Assembly (NCBI GenBank): GCA_017992175.1
Contig: JAGOPD010000003.1
Coordinates: 71,811-112,155 of the forward strand
Direction of reading: 5' to 3'
DNA: 40,345 nt
Source of the DNA: Candidatus Saccharicenans sp.
GTDB lineage: Bacteria > Acidobacteriota > Aminicenantia > Aminicenantales > Saccharicenantaceae
The notes below the pieces were generated by a model. That model saw only the letters and a program-made list of their open reading frames with translations, searched no databases and was not told the DNA's origin. Numbering within the stretch: the stretch's first letter is position 1; each line of letters starts with the position of its first letter. The position numbers and the translations under genes are program-made. Positions 1 to 8,881 of this stretch are shown piece after piece.

Positions 1-1
1 A

Positions 2-295
2 CTATCGGCCAGGTTATCATCCGAGCCAAAACCTTCTATCTGGGCTGCGGTTGAAAAGTGGTCTGCCAGGGCGATTCCAGTCTTCCTGGTTACGGCTACC
101 CTGCTGGTCGGCCTGCTGTTCCTCTTGCAGCCGGCGAAACCAGAGCTAAGCCAGTCGGAAATGCTGCTTTTCCAGAATCAGAGCCCGCTCAAAGAAATGC
201 AGACTTTTTTTGATGAGGAAAAGCCAGAGAACCGGCAATTAAAGCTATTGTTTGCCGGGCTGGAAAACCTGGATAGTTATCAGAAAGGTCAATGA
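2..295 (+). CDS. C-terminal part of a single-pass membrane protein, unidentified (5' end outside window)
   Basis: An open frame enters from the left edge and stops at the TGA at 293-295, giving about 97 residues. The visible part has a polar stretch ending in EKWSARAIP, one hydrophobic segment (VFLVTATLLVGLLFLLQ, roughly residues 29-45 of the fragment), then an acidic, Gln/Leu-rich soluble tail. The topology, one central TM with a polar segment on each side, and the position just before a Spy-like gene resemble anti-sigma-factor-like proteins, but I see no diagnostic motif and do not assign a function. The stop overlaps the upstream ATG of the next gene, so the two are probably co-transcribed and translationally coupled. 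Confidence 0.6.
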   Translation, partial: LSARLSSEPKPSIWAAVEKWSARAIPVFLVTATLLVGLLFLLQPAKPELSQSEMLLFQNQSPLKEMQTFFDEEKPENRQLKLLFAGLENLDSYQKGQ

Positions 296-303
296 GGTCA
301 ATA

Positions 304-753
304 ATGAAAAATAAATATAAACTCTGGGTTGCTTTATCAATGATTGTAGTCTTCGGCCTGGGAATTGCGGTCGGAGTCTTTGGCGACAGAGCCTATCTCA
401 AGAAAAACAGGCCCAAGCCAGGTCAAAGGCCAGAACCGTTTCCAACAGTCGAAGTCATGGCCCGGGAGCTTCAACTAACGCCTGAACAGAAAGCCAGACT
501 CAAAGAGGTTTTCAAACAGAGCGAAATGCGTTTTGAAGCCTTCGGGAAAGAAATCCATAGCCATCTACAGGAGCTGCGCGGCCAGTTGAAAACCGACATT
601 GATAGTGTCCTGACACCTGAACAGCAGAAAAAGATGCAGGAGATGATGGACCGCTATATGGAGCGGAGAAAAAAAGCCTCTCCGGATCGGCGCCGTGAAA
701 AAACTAATGATCAAATGCCACCCAATGAGGAGAATAAAGGAGATAGAAGATGA
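304..753 (+). CDS. Spy/CpxP-like LTxxQ-motif periplasmic protein
   Basis: A small protein of about 149 residues with an N-terminal hydrophobic segment (LWVALSMIVVFGLGIAVGVFG) that is probably an uncleaved signal anchor. A Lys/Pro-rich linker follows, then a helical domain with two LTPEQ motifs (LQLTPEQKARLKEVF and VLTPEQQKKMQEMM). This repeat layout is that of the Spy/CpxP/metal-resistance family, periplasmic chaperone-like or metal-sensing helical proteins. The tail is very basic and then acidic. The ATG at 304 is preceded by GAGG with a 6-nt spacer; the ATG at 292, which overlaps the upstream stop, is possible but less well placed. It precedes the efflux genes directly and overlaps macA by 4 nt, which suggests an envelope-stress role for the operon. 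Exact function is inferred. Confidence 0.75.
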   Translation: MKNKYKLWVALSMIVVFGLGIAVGVFGDRAYLKKNRPKPGQRPEPFPTVEVMARELQLTPEQKARLKEVFKQSEMRFEAFGKEIHSHLQELRGQLKTDIDSVLTPEQQKKMQEMMDRYMERRKKASPDRRREKTNDQMPPNEENKGDRR

Positions 754-2093
754 AAAAGAGGAATCTAATCATCATCGCGATTGTGGCGATCGCAGTTTTA
801 GTTGTTGGCTTTACCCTGATTGGTAAGAGCTCTAACAACAAGCCAAAATACCGTCTGGAAAAGGTAGCCCGCGGAGACATAGAAATGGTGGTGACTGCCA
901 CCGGCACTTTGAATCCGGTCATCCTGGTTGATGTGGGTAGCCAGGTTTCAGGCAAAATAGAAAAAATTTATGTGGATTTTAACTCGAAAGTCAAGCAGGG
1001 CGATATCCTGGCTGAACTTGACCAGTCGCAGATTGAGGCCCAAATCGAGCAAAATCAGGCCAATTACCAGAGTTCAGTAGCTTCGGTGGAAAGATCCAAA
1101 GTATCCTTAGAGATAGCGCAAAAAAATTATGAAAGAGCCCTGAGCCTGTATGAGAAGAATCTGATTGCTTCCCAGGAAAAAGATACAGCCGAAGCCAATT
1201 ATCTTCAGGCTAAAGCTGATTTGACCTCAGCGGAAGCCAGAGCATCTCAAGCTAAATACCAGCTCGATGCCAGTAAGGTCAACCTTGGTTATACTATTAT
1301 CAAGTCCCCGATTGATGGGGTGGTTGTGGCCAGAAACATCAACGTCGGACAGACGGTGGCGGCCAGCTTTCAGGCGCCTGTTCTTTTTCAAATTGCTAAT
1401 GATCTGGCCAAAATGCAGGTCGAATGCCTGGTAGATGAAGCGGATGTGGGCAGTGTTAAGGAAGGCCAGAAAGTCAAATTTACAGTTGAAGCTTATCCTA
1501 ACGATGTGTTCTGGGGAACAGTCAGACAGGTTAGATATGCAGCCCTGGTTCAGTCCAATGTGGTCTCTTATACAGCTGTTCTGGATGTTGATAATTCAAG
1601 TCTGAAACTCCTGCCAGGGATGACGGCCACCTGCTCGATTATCGTCGAGGAGGCTAAGAATATCCTGCGGGTTCCCAATACCGCTTTACGCTTTACCCCC
1701 AGCTTGAAGCAAGAGGAATTACAGAAACTGATGAAGGCAGCTTTTGAGGAAATGGCGGCTACCCGGCAGCAGTCAGGACAGGGCAGGCCAGCGGCTGGCG
1801 GCAGCCAGGGCCAAATGGGACAAAGGACAGGCACAGGTACGGGTACAGGCCTGGGTATGCCCGGAGCTTCTGGCCAGCAGGCCCAGAGAAGAACTCCGCC
1901 CAAAGTCTGGGCCCTCGATCAAAAGGGAAACTTAAAAGTTATATTTATCAGAACCGGCATGACTGACACTAGCTATACTGAAGTCGTCGGAGGCGGCCTC
2001 AAAGAGGGCGATGAGGTGATTGTCGGCTTGCTGACCGCTTCTTCCACCACCCAGCAGGGTCAGCGTCCAGGCGGCCCGATGTTCAGATTTTAA
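750..2093 (+). CDS. macA: MacA-type periplasmic adaptor of a tripartite ABC efflux system
   Basis: A membrane-fusion protein of 447 residues. It has an N-terminal membrane anchor (NLIIIAIVAIAVLVVGFTLI), a first lipoyl half (TGTLNPVILVDVGSQVSGKIEKIYVDFNSKVKQGDILAELD), a long alpha-helical hairpin (about residues 95-165), a second lipoyl half (IIKSPIDGVVVARNINVGQTV), a beta-barrel domain and a C-terminal membrane-proximal domain. It would link the inner-membrane ABC transporter (next two genes) to the TolC-like channel. A Gly/Gln/Thr-rich low-complexity insert of about 40 residues (roughly 338-380) sits before the last domain and is not typical of MacA. GGAG lies 7 nt before the ATG, which overlaps the preceding stop. 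Substrate cannot be told from sequence. Confidence 0.9.
   Translation: MKKRNLIIIAIVAIAVLVVGFTLIGKSSNNKPKYRLEKVARGDIEMVVTATGTLNPVILVDVGSQVSGKIEKIYVDFNSKVKQGDILAELDQSQIEAQIEQNQANYQSSVASVERSKVSLEIAQKNYERALSLYEKNLIASQEKDTAEANYLQAKADLTSAEARASQAKYQLDASKVNLGYTIIKSPIDGVVVARNINVGQTVAASFQAPVLFQIANDLAKMQVECLVDEADVGSVKEGQKVKFTVEAYPNDVFWGTVRQVRYAALVQSNVVSYTAVLDVDNSSLKLLPGMTATCSIIVEEAKNILRVPNTALRFTPSLKQEELQKLMKAAFEEMAATRQQSGQGRPAAGGSQGQMGQRTGTGTGTGLGMPGASGQQAQRRTPPKVWALDQKGNLKVIFIRTGMTDTSYTEVVGGGLKEGDEVIVGLLTASSTTQQGQRPGGPMFRF
1827..1850 (+). repeat. Four tandem hexamers (ACRGGY) inside macA
   Basis: The units ACAGGC, ACAGGT, ACGGGT and ACAGGC follow one another and encode the Thr-Gly repeat of the low-complexity insert of the adaptor. 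The unit length is a multiple of three, so copy-number change would keep the frame. Confidence 0.7.
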
Positions 2094-2127
2094 AGGTTAA
2101 ATTTGTCTGGAGTTAACAGGAAATAAA

Positions 2128-2853
2128 ATGGACGAAAAGATAATTGTCTTAGAGAATATCGTCAGAATTTATCAGATCGGTGAAGTGGAGGTTCAAGCCC
2201 TGAAGGGTATTTCCTACAGCATAGACCGATCCGAATTCCTGGCGATTATGGGGCCCTCAGGCTCAGGGAAAACCACCTTAATGAGCATCCTGGGCCTCCT
2301 TGACCGGCCGACTGCTGGCCAGTATCTTCTGGAAGGCGAAGATGTTTCTTCGCTCAGCCCGGACAGAATGGCTGCCATTCGAAACAGGAAAATTGGTTTT
2401 GTTTTCCAGAACTTTAACCTCCTGTCGAGAACTACTGCTCTTGAAAATGTAGAATTACCTTTGCTCTACAGCAACATTAACAGCCGGGAATCAAAGGAAC
2501 GAGCTCTGGCCGCTCTGGCCAACGTCGGGCTTAAAGGCTGGGAATATCACCGGACCAATCAACTGTCTGGTGGCCAGATGCAAAGAGTGGCGATTGCCCG
2601 GGCTCTGGTTAATGAACCTTCCATCATCCTGGCCGATGAGCCTACCGGTAACCTTGATTCCAGGAATGGCGCTGAGATCATGGACATTTTTACCAGGCTC
2701 AACAAGGAACAGAAAATTACCCTGGTTATGGTCACTCATGACCCGGTCATTGCTTCTTACGCCAGAAGGAGGCTTTATCTCAAAGATGGCCTGATTATCA
2801 GAGAAGAAGTCAATGGCCAAGCTGACAGCCAGGCCTCAGTTCAAGGAGGATAA
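2128..2853 (+). CDS. ABC transporter ATP-binding protein (MacB/LolD/YknY type)
   Basis: A 241-residue ABC ATPase with Walker [10 protein letters not shown] (about residues 42-50), Q-loop VFQNFNLL, signature LSGGQMQR (about 145-152), Walker [13 protein letters not shown] with the catalytic Glu, and switch His in MVTHD. The sequence around the Q-loop and the NLDS after Walker B are typical of the MacB/LolD subgroup, which powers mechanotransmission-type export rather than classical transmembrane transport. In E. coli MacB the ATPase and permease are one chain; here they are separate genes, as in YknYZ. AGGA precedes the ATG, 34 nt after macA, and the permease starts 2 nt after the stop, so one operon is clear. 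Confidence 0.93.
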   Translation: MDEKIIVLENIVRIYQIGEVEVQALKGISYSIDRSEFLAIMGPSGSGKTTLMSILGLLDRPTAGQYLLEGEDVSSLSPDRMAAIRNRKIGFVFQNFNLLSRTTALENVELPLLYSNINSRESKERALAALANVGLKGWEYHRTNQLSGGQMQRVAIARALVNEPSIILADEPTGNLDSRNGAEIMDIFTRLNKEQKITLVMVTHDPVIASYARRRLYLKDGLIIREEVNGQADSQASVQGG

Positions 2854-2855
2854 TT

Positions 2856-4082
2856 GTGAAGATTTTACGAATATTACAGGTCTCTTTTCGGGCCCTGACC
2901 CGCAATAAAATGAGGTCTTTTCTAACGATCCTGGGTATCATTATCGGGGTGGCGGCTGTTATTGCTATGGTCAGTGTCGGCGAAGGTGCTAAGAAAGGGA
3001 TTCAGGAAAGATTTGCCTCGATGGGCACTAATCTTTTGTTTGTTCAGCCGGGTAGCCGCCAGTTCCGCGGAGTTCAGACCGGGGCTGGTGGTTATGTTAC
3101 TTTAAAACCGGAAGATGCGGTGGCTATTGAACAAAACTGTGATGCCGTAGCGGCTGTCTCTCCCTCCATCAATACCAGGGCTCAGGTAGTTTATGCCAAC
3201 AAAAACTGGAATACCCAGATTCAGGGCACAGGTGAAAAGTTCCCTGAAGTCAGATCATGGAATGTATCTGAAGGCAACTATTTTGACGAAACTCAAGTGG
3301 CGGCTGCGGCTAAAGTCTGTGTTCTGGGCAGTCTGGTCAAGCAGAACCTGTTTGAAGATGAAGACCCGATTGGCAAAACGATTAGAATCAATAAAATTCC
3401 CTTTAAAGTCATCGGAGTGCTGGAAAGTAAAGGTGAACAGGGCGGCTTTTTTAACCGGGATGATATGATTGCTGCCCCTTATACCACTGTTATGAAAAGA
3501 TTGCGGGGTGTTGATTATATTAGTTCTATTGATGTTGAAGCCATTTCGGCCGACATGACTGGAGAAGCTCAAACCCAGATAACAGAGCTTATGCGGGAAA
3601 GGCACAGGATCGCTCCAGGAGCTGATGATGACTTTCAGGTTAGAAATATGACTGATGTGGCCGAGAGTGCAGCTGAATCAAGCCAGATTATGACCATCCT
3701 GCTGGGATCAATTGCCGGCATCTCCCTGATCGTGGGCGGCATCGGCATTATGAACATTATGTTAGTTTCAGTCACAGAAAGAATCCGGGAAATTGGCATC
3801 CGTCTGGCGGTTGGAGCCCGGGAAAAAGATATCCTGTTGCAGTTCTTGATTGAAGCTGTTGCTCTGAGTGTTGGCGGCGGTTTAATTGGTATTATTATCG
3901 GGATTGGCGTTTCCAGGCTGATGAAGTATGTTCCCTCTTTCCAGGGGATTACCACCGTGGTTACTCCCGGCTCAATTCTTTTAGCCTTCCTGTTTTCAGC
4001 TTCGGTCGGTATCTTTTTTGGCTATTACCCGGCGAGAAAAGCCAGCCGGCTCGATCCTATCGAAGCGCTTCGCTATGAATAA
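2856..4082 (+). CDS. MacB/FtsX-family ABC transporter permease
   Basis: A 408-residue permease with the MacB family plan: TM1 after the N-terminal amphipathic stretch (RSFLTILGIIIGVAAVIAMVSVGEGAK), a large periplasmic domain (about residues 45-270) with the family phrases GTNLLFVQPG and VLGSLVKQNLF, then three C-terminal TMs. The FtsX signature lies around the second TM (GSIAGISLIVGGIGIMNIMLVSVTER, quoted in part: GGIGIMNIM; then REIGIRLAVGAR), and the chain ends in YYPARKASRLDPIEALRYE (the ARKA..dPieALR motif). The start is a GTG at 2856 with AAGGAGG 7 nt upstream, overlapping the end of the ATPase gene. It forms the inner-membrane half of the pump with the ATPase and MacA. Confidence 0.93.
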   Translation: MKILRILQVSFRALTRNKMRSFLTILGIIIGVAAVIAMVSVGEGAKKGIQERFASMGTNLLFVQPGSRQFRGVQTGAGGYVTLKPEDAVAIEQNCDAVAAVSPSINTRAQVVYANKNWNTQIQGTGEKFPEVRSWNVSEGNYFDETQVAAAAKVCVLGSLVKQNLFEDEDPIGKTIRINKIPFKVIGVLESKGEQGGFFNRDDMIAAPYTTVMKRLRGVDYISSIDVEAISADMTGEAQTQITELMRERHRIAPGADDDFQVRNMTDVAESAAESSQIMTILLGSIAGISLIVGGIGIMNIMLVSVTERIREIGIRLAVGAREKDILLQFLIEAVALSVGGGLIGIIIGIGVSRLMKYVPSFQGITTVVTPGSILLAFLFSASVGIFFGYYPARKASRLDPIEALRYE

Positions 4083-4141
4083 AACCGGGAAAATTTTGAA
4101 TAGCCCGAGATAATGTGTACCCGAAAAGTGGAGGATCAGAA

Positions 4142-5713
4142 ATGAAGAAAGTAATCAAAGTTATAGGTTTGTTTCTCTGGCTGGCTCTGGCTGGCAGCCT
4201 GCTGGTCTGGGCCCAGGAAGCACAGCCATTGAAGTTGACCCTGGAAGACTGTATCCTGCGGACGATGCAAAACAATCTTGGCGTTACTATCCAGAAACTC
4301 AGTCCGGAAATTTCGGCAGCAGCCCTGTCGAAATCAAAAGAAAAATTTTATCCAACCATGCAGTTTGGTTATACGAGGAGGAGTAATCAGAATCCTTCCT
4401 ATTCTGGCCTGGAAGCGGTGGAGAGTTATAAGACTGATTATAATGACCTCAACGGCCAGGTATCTCAGTTTATTCCTTTCGGCGGAACTTTGAATGTCAG
4501 CCTTGATACTTATAAAAGTTCCACCACCCAGAATTATCAGACCTGGAATCCACGCTATTACAGCACCCTGCGCTTTGATTTTAGCCAGCCCCTGCTGCAA
4601 AATTTTGGCCTGGATATAAGCAAAAAGGAAATTATTATTGCTCAAAGAGGACTTGAGTCTTCCTGGGCTCAAACTGAATCATCGCTGATGAACACCATTT
4701 ATTCAGCTGAACAAGCCTACTGGAACCTGGTCTATGCGATTGAAGATTTAAAGGTGAAGCAGGAATCATTGAAACTGGCTAAGGAACTCCTGGACAAGAA
4801 TCAGAGGTCAGTAGAGATCGGCACACTGGCCCCTCTTGATGTCCTCAGCGCCGAATCAGAAGTAGCGACCAGAGAAGCTGATATTATTAAGGCTGAGGTA
4901 GCAGTCAGAAATGCTGAAGACCAGCTCTGGGTCTTGATGAATATAGCCGATGATGAAAAGAAGCAATATACGACCATAGAGCCAGTTGATCTGCCAAAGT
5001 ATGAACAAAAAGTTATGTCATTGGATGAAGCTGTTGCGGCAGCCCTGGAGAACCGGCCAGACCTGCGGAATCTCAGAATTAGTGCTGATACCCAGATGTT
5101 CAATCTGAAAGTAGCCAAAAATCAGTTGCTGCCGGCTCTAAATCTGGTAGCTTCTTATTATAGCCCCGGCCTTTCCGGTACCCAGCTGATTTATCAGGAT
5201 AATAACCCGCTAACCGGGATCATCGTTGGCACCATCCCCGGGCCGAGAAGCCAGTCATTAAAGGATTCCTTCAAGCTCAAGTATGACAACTGGTCTGTTG
5301 GACTGACTCTGAATATACCTCTTAGTAATGCTATCTCCAGGGCCAGTGTTGCTCAGGCCCGCTTAAATTTCCAGCAAGCCTCCCTCAATCTGAAACAACA
5401 GGAGCAGCAGGCCATGCTGGAAGTCAAAACTGCTTTGAGAACAGTTGAAGCCAATATGAAAGGTGTTCAGGCCTATAAATCCGCCCGGGAATTGCAGGCC
5501 CAAAAACTGGCGGCCGAGGAAGAAAAGCTTAAGGTTGGGCAGAGCACTAATTATACCGTGCTGCAATATCAACGGGATCTGGCTGCGGCCCAGAGCTCAG
5601 AGCTTAAAGCGATCATTGATTATAATGTGTCAGTGGCTAATCTGGAAAAAGCCCTGGGCTTAAGCCTCAAGAACCGCAATATTAAACTGACTGAAATGGC
5701 AAGCTCTAACTGA
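4142..5713 (+). CDS. TolC-family outer-membrane efflux protein
   Basis: About 523 residues. A signal peptide (MKKVIKVIGLFLWLALAGSLLVWAQ, cleavage near the Ala-Gln) is followed by two structural repeats, each opening with an OEP-type helix (LTLEDCILRTMQNNLGV and MSLDEAVAAALENRPDLRNL). The long Ala/Gln/Glu-rich helices and the internal duplication are diagnostic of trimeric TolC channels. I chose the ATG at 4142 because GGAGG stands 8 nt before it and the signal peptide starts there; an in-frame ATG at 4115 would add nine polar residues. It is the last gene of the macA-ABC operon, 59 nt after the permease, and a terminator follows at once, so it very likely supplies the exit duct for that pump. 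Confidence 0.9.
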   Translation: MKKVIKVIGLFLWLALAGSLLVWAQEAQPLKLTLEDCILRTMQNNLGVTIQKLSPEISAAALSKSKEKFYPTMQFGYTRRSNQNPSYSGLEAVESYKTDYNDLNGQVSQFIPFGGTLNVSLDTYKSSTTQNYQTWNPRYYSTLRFDFSQPLLQNFGLDISKKEIIIAQRGLESSWAQTESSLMNTIYSAEQAYWNLVYAIEDLKVKQESLKLAKELLDKNQRSVEIGTLAPLDVLSAESEVATREADIIKAEVAVRNAEDQLWVLMNIADDEKKQYTTIEPVDLPKYEQKVMSLDEAVAAALENRPDLRNLRISADTQMFNLKVAKNQLLPALNLVASYYSPGLSGTQLIYQDNNPLTGIIVGTIPGPRSQSLKDSFKLKYDNWSVGLTLNIPLSNAISRASVAQARLNFQQASLNLKQQEQQAMLEVKTALRTVEANMKGVQAYKSARELQAQKLAAEEEKLKVGQSTNYTVLQYQRDLAAAQSSELKAIIDYNVSVANLEKALGLSLKNRNIKLTEMASSN

Positions 5714-5744
5714 GACAGCTCTGCCTGTAAATTCTCTGATAGAA

Positions 5745-5787
5745 GGCCAGCCGGATCAATGGTTATTGATCAGGCTGGCCTTTTTTT
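5745..5787 (+). terminator. Rho-independent terminator of the macA-ABC-tolC operon
   Basis: The arms GGCCAGCCGGATCAAT and ATTGATCAGGCTGGCC form a long stem with one bulge and a 4-nt loop, followed by seven T. The hairpin overlaps the last codons and stop of the convergent RND transporter gene (from 5763), so that gene ends within the structure. Confidence 0.9.
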
Positions 5788-8700
5788 ATTACCTGTTTTC
5801 TCATCAGCCATTGATAAAAAACAGGCAGGACAAGCATGGTCAGGATGGTGGAGGTAACCAGTCCGCCGATCACCACAATAGCTAAGGGCCGCTGAATCTC
5901 AGCCCCGGGGCCCTGAGCGAAGATCAGAGGAACTAAGCCGAGAAAAGTGGTGGTGGCGGTCATCAACACTGGCCTGAGCCTTTTCTGGGCGCCGGTGATG
6001 ATGGCTTCCTGGAGAGGCCGGCCTTCGGCCAGTAGCTGCTGAAAATAACTGATAAGAACTACACCGTTTAATACTGCTATCCCCATCAAAGCTATAAAGC
6101 CAACCGAAGCCGGGACTGATAAATATGAGCCGGATAGCCACAAAGAGAACACTCCGCCAATCAAAGCAAAAGGCAGGTTGAGCAGCACCAGTCCCGCCAG
6201 TTTAAAAGAATCAAAAGTCGAAAAAAGCAGAAAGAAGACGAGACAGATGGTTAAAGGCACAATTATGGCCAGCCGCCTCATGGCCCTTTGCTGGTTCTCA
6301 AACTGGCCGCCCCATTCCAGCCGGTAGCCTTCTGGCAGGCTGACTTTTTCTTTAATCTTCTGTTTAGCCTCAGTGACGAATCCGCCCAGATCCCGGTCGG
6401 AAACATTAACTTCGATGCCAGTTCTCCGGAAACCAGCCTCCCGGCTGATTTCCGCCGGGCCTTCTTCAATGCCGATTCTGGCCAGCTCACCGAGGGGAAT
6501 CCGGTAGCCAGCCGGGGCATCAACCAGCAGGTTTTTTAAATTGTCAATCGAATTTCTCTTATCTTCAGGGTAGCGAATGACGAGATCATACATCCTTTCG
6601 CCTTCATAGATGGTGGTAGCAGCCTTACCGCCGACAGCGATCTCGACCAGATTAAGGACGTCAGCTGCCCGCAAACCATATTTTTTTAAACTGTTCCTGT
6701 CGATATCAATTATCATGTAGGGCTGCCCGGATATCCTTTCTACCACCAGGTCCGTAGCTCCCCTGGTTTGAGCTACTATCCTGGCGATTTCCTCGGCTTT
6801 GTTCTTCAGGATGTCAAGGTCATCGCCGAAAAGCTTGATGATCAACTGGGCCCTGGTCCCGGCCACCAGTTCATCTATCCGGCAGGCGATTGGCTGGCTG
6901 AAAGCAAAAGAAATACCTGGTATGTCGGAAATGGCCTCTCTCATCTTATCAGTTAATTCTTCCCGGCTTCGGGCTGAAACCCACTCCGACCTCGGCCGGA
7001 GAGAACCAACAAAGCCGGTTTTTTCCACTCCCCTGGCCTCTAAGGCAATGCCAGTCTGGCCGGTTCTGGAAACAATTGTTTCCAGCTCTGGAAACTTTTT
7101 TAATCTTTTCTCTATCTCACCGGTCGTGGCCATAGCCTGACTCAATGAAACTCCAGGCAGCATCTGAAAATCCATATCAAAGGCACCTTCATCCATGATC
7201 GGCATGAATTCCCGGCCAAGGTGAGGGCCAAGATAAATAGCTGCTCCCAGCAGGCAGAGCATCGCCACGACAACCAACCGGCCATGCTTAAGGGCAAACC
7301 TGACAAGAGGAGTATAGAGCCGGTTTAACCAGGTTATTAAACCATCTTCTTTCCCCCGCCCGGGTCTTAGCAGAAGATAGGCAAGTCCCGGGATGATCAG
7401 CAGGGAAATGGTCAAAGAGCATAAGATGGCAATAGATAACGACAGGGCTAAAGGAGAAAACATTTTTCCCTCTATTCCCTGCAGGCTTAATAGAGGAAGA
7501 AAAGTTAGAGCGATGATTAATTCGCCAAAGATACTTGGTTTCCGGACTTCGATAATGGCTTTGAAAAAAGTTCGTTCATCTTTTAACCCCGTTTCAGCCA
7601 GATGGCGCTGGATATTTTCAACCTGAATAATAGCGGCATCAATCATCATGCCGATTGAAATGGCTAATCCCCCGAGCGTCATCAAATTAGCGGTCAGCCC
7701 GGCTTGTTTCATGACGACGAAGGTCAGAAGAACAGTTAAGGGCAGAGCCAGGACGGCGACCAAAGAGCTGCGAAAACTCCGGAGAAATACGAATAAGATC
7801 AGAACAACGAGAAGAGCCCCAATGAGCAAGGCCTCGACGATCGTCCTGACGCTGGCGGTGACAATATCGGTCCTTTTGTAAAATGGAACTATTTTCAACC
7901 CGTCCGGCAGCAACTGACTGGAGTTAATCTCTTCGACCTTTTTCTCAATTCTTCTGGTCACTTCCTGACTATTTTCTCCAGCCAGCATCAAGACAATACC
8001 GCCCACAGCTTCAGTTTCTCCATTTTTTATGGCTCCCCCCTGGCGGATAGCCTGTCCTTCTTCGACCTGAGCCACATCCCGAAGGACAACCTGGGCTCCG
8101 TGGTCTGTTTTTAGAATGGTTTCATTAATATCTTCCAGCCGGCGGAAAAGGCCGGTGCCGCGGACGATGAATTGCTGCTCTCCCCTTTCCACTATGTTGC
8201 CGCCAGTGTTTAAATTATTGCTCTGAATAGCTTCAACAATATCTTCTAAGGTCAGATCATATTTGACCAATTTTTCGGGCTGCACTTTTACCAGATATTG
8301 CTTAATATAACCGCCGAAGGAATTAACTTCGCTTACTCCCTCCAGGCTCTTAAAAAAAGGAGAAACCACCCAGTCCTGAACCGTTCTTAATTCGGTCAGA
8401 TATTTAATCTGGTCCTGGTCATTAGCCGGGACCTTTCCCTCCAGAGTATATTGATAGATTTCACCCATGGGTGTGGCAATCGGCCCCAGGGTAATTTTTA
8501 CCTGCTCGGGTACTTTTTCCTTAGCCTCGGTTAATCTTTCAAAAGCTTGCTGGCGGGCAAAATAAAGGTCAGTCTTATCTTCAAAAACAGCGGTCACCAC
8601 TGATAATCCAAACCTGGAGATCGAACGTAGCTGCTTTAGTCTGGGCAGGCCGCGGAGGGTGGTTTCAAGGGGAAAGGTGACAAACTTTTCGACTTCATAG

Positions 8701-8873
8701 GGCGAATAACCAGGGGCTGAAGCCAGTATTTCTACCTGGACACTGGTTATGTCGGGGAAAGCATCAACCGGGATAGTAAGAAAAGAATAAATTCCGGCAC
8801 CCGTAATAAGCAGGATGAGAATTACGACCAGCAGGCGCTCTCTTAAAGAAAAACTTATCAGCTTGTCAATCAT
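5763..8873 (-). CDS. CusA/CzcA-family heavy-metal efflux RND transporter
   Basis: A proton-driven inner-membrane pump of 1036 residues with the standard RND plan: TM1, a large periplasmic loop, TM2-6, TM7 (near 540), a second periplasmic loop and TM8-12. The TM4 motif at about residues 401-420 reads AISIGMMIDAAIIQVEN: Asp412 and Glu419 are kept, but the first Asp of the DFG found in zinc/cobalt CzcA pumps is Ser406. That IG...DAA pattern is closer to CusA-type (Cu/Ag) pumps. DEGAFDMDFQMLPG in the second loop supplies extra Met residues near the region where CusA binds metal, though I cannot align them safely. It is the last gene of its operon, 8 nt after the adaptor. Metal specificity is inference. 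Confidence 0.93.
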   Translation of the reverse strand: MIDKLISFSLRERLLVVILILLITGAGIYSFLTIPVDAFPDITSVQVEILASAPGYSPYEVEKFVTFPLETTLRGLPRLKQLRSISRFGLSVVTAVFEDKTDLYFARQQAFERLTEAKEKVPEQVKITLGPIATPMGEIYQYTLEGKVPANDQDQIKYLTELRTVQDWVVSPFFKSLEGVSEVNSFGGYIKQYLVKVQPEKLVKYDLTLEDIVEAIQSNNLNTGGNIVERGEQQFIVRGTGLFRRLEDINETILKTDHGAQVVLRDVAQVEEGQAIRQGGAIKNGETEAVGGIVLMLAGENSQEVTRRIEKKVEEINSSQLLPDGLKIVPFYKRTDIVTASVRTIVEALLIGALLVVLILFVFLRSFRSSLVAVLALPLTVLLTFVVMKQAGLTANLMTLGGLAISIGMMIDAAIIQVENIQRHLAETGLKDERTFFKAIIEVRKPSIFGELIIALTFLPLLSLQGIEGKMFSPLALSLSIAILCSLTISLLIIPGLAYLLLRPGRGKEDGLITWLNRLYTPLVRFALKHGRLVVVAMLCLLGAAIYLGPHLGREFMPIMDEGAFDMDFQMLPGVSLSQAMATTGEIEKRLKKFPELETIVSRTGQTGIALEARGVEKTGFVGSLRPRSEWVSARSREELTDKMREAISDIPGISFAFSQPIACRIDELVAGTRAQLIIKLFGDDLDILKNKAEEIARIVAQTRGATDLVVERISGQPYMIIDIDRNSLKKYGLRAADVLNLVEIAVGGKAATTIYEGERMYDLVIRYPEDKRNSIDNLKNLLVDAPAGYRIPLGELARIGIEEGPAEISREAGFRRTGIEVNVSDRDLGGFVTEAKQKIKEKVSLPEGYRLEWGGQFENQQRAMRRLAIIVPLTICLVFFLLFSTFDSFKLAGLVLLNLPFALIGGVFSLWLSGSYLSVPASVGFIALMGIAVLNGVVLISYFQQLLAEGRPLQEAIITGAQKRLRPVLMTATTTFLGLVPLIFAQGPGAEIQRPLAIVVIGGLVTSTILTMLVLPVFYQWLMRKQVIKKGQPDQ

Positions 8874-8881
8874 CTGGTGTC

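Noticed and set aside
704-955. Small minus-strand frames across macA and other genes
   Set aside because: Shadows of conserved genes, without domains or initiation signals.
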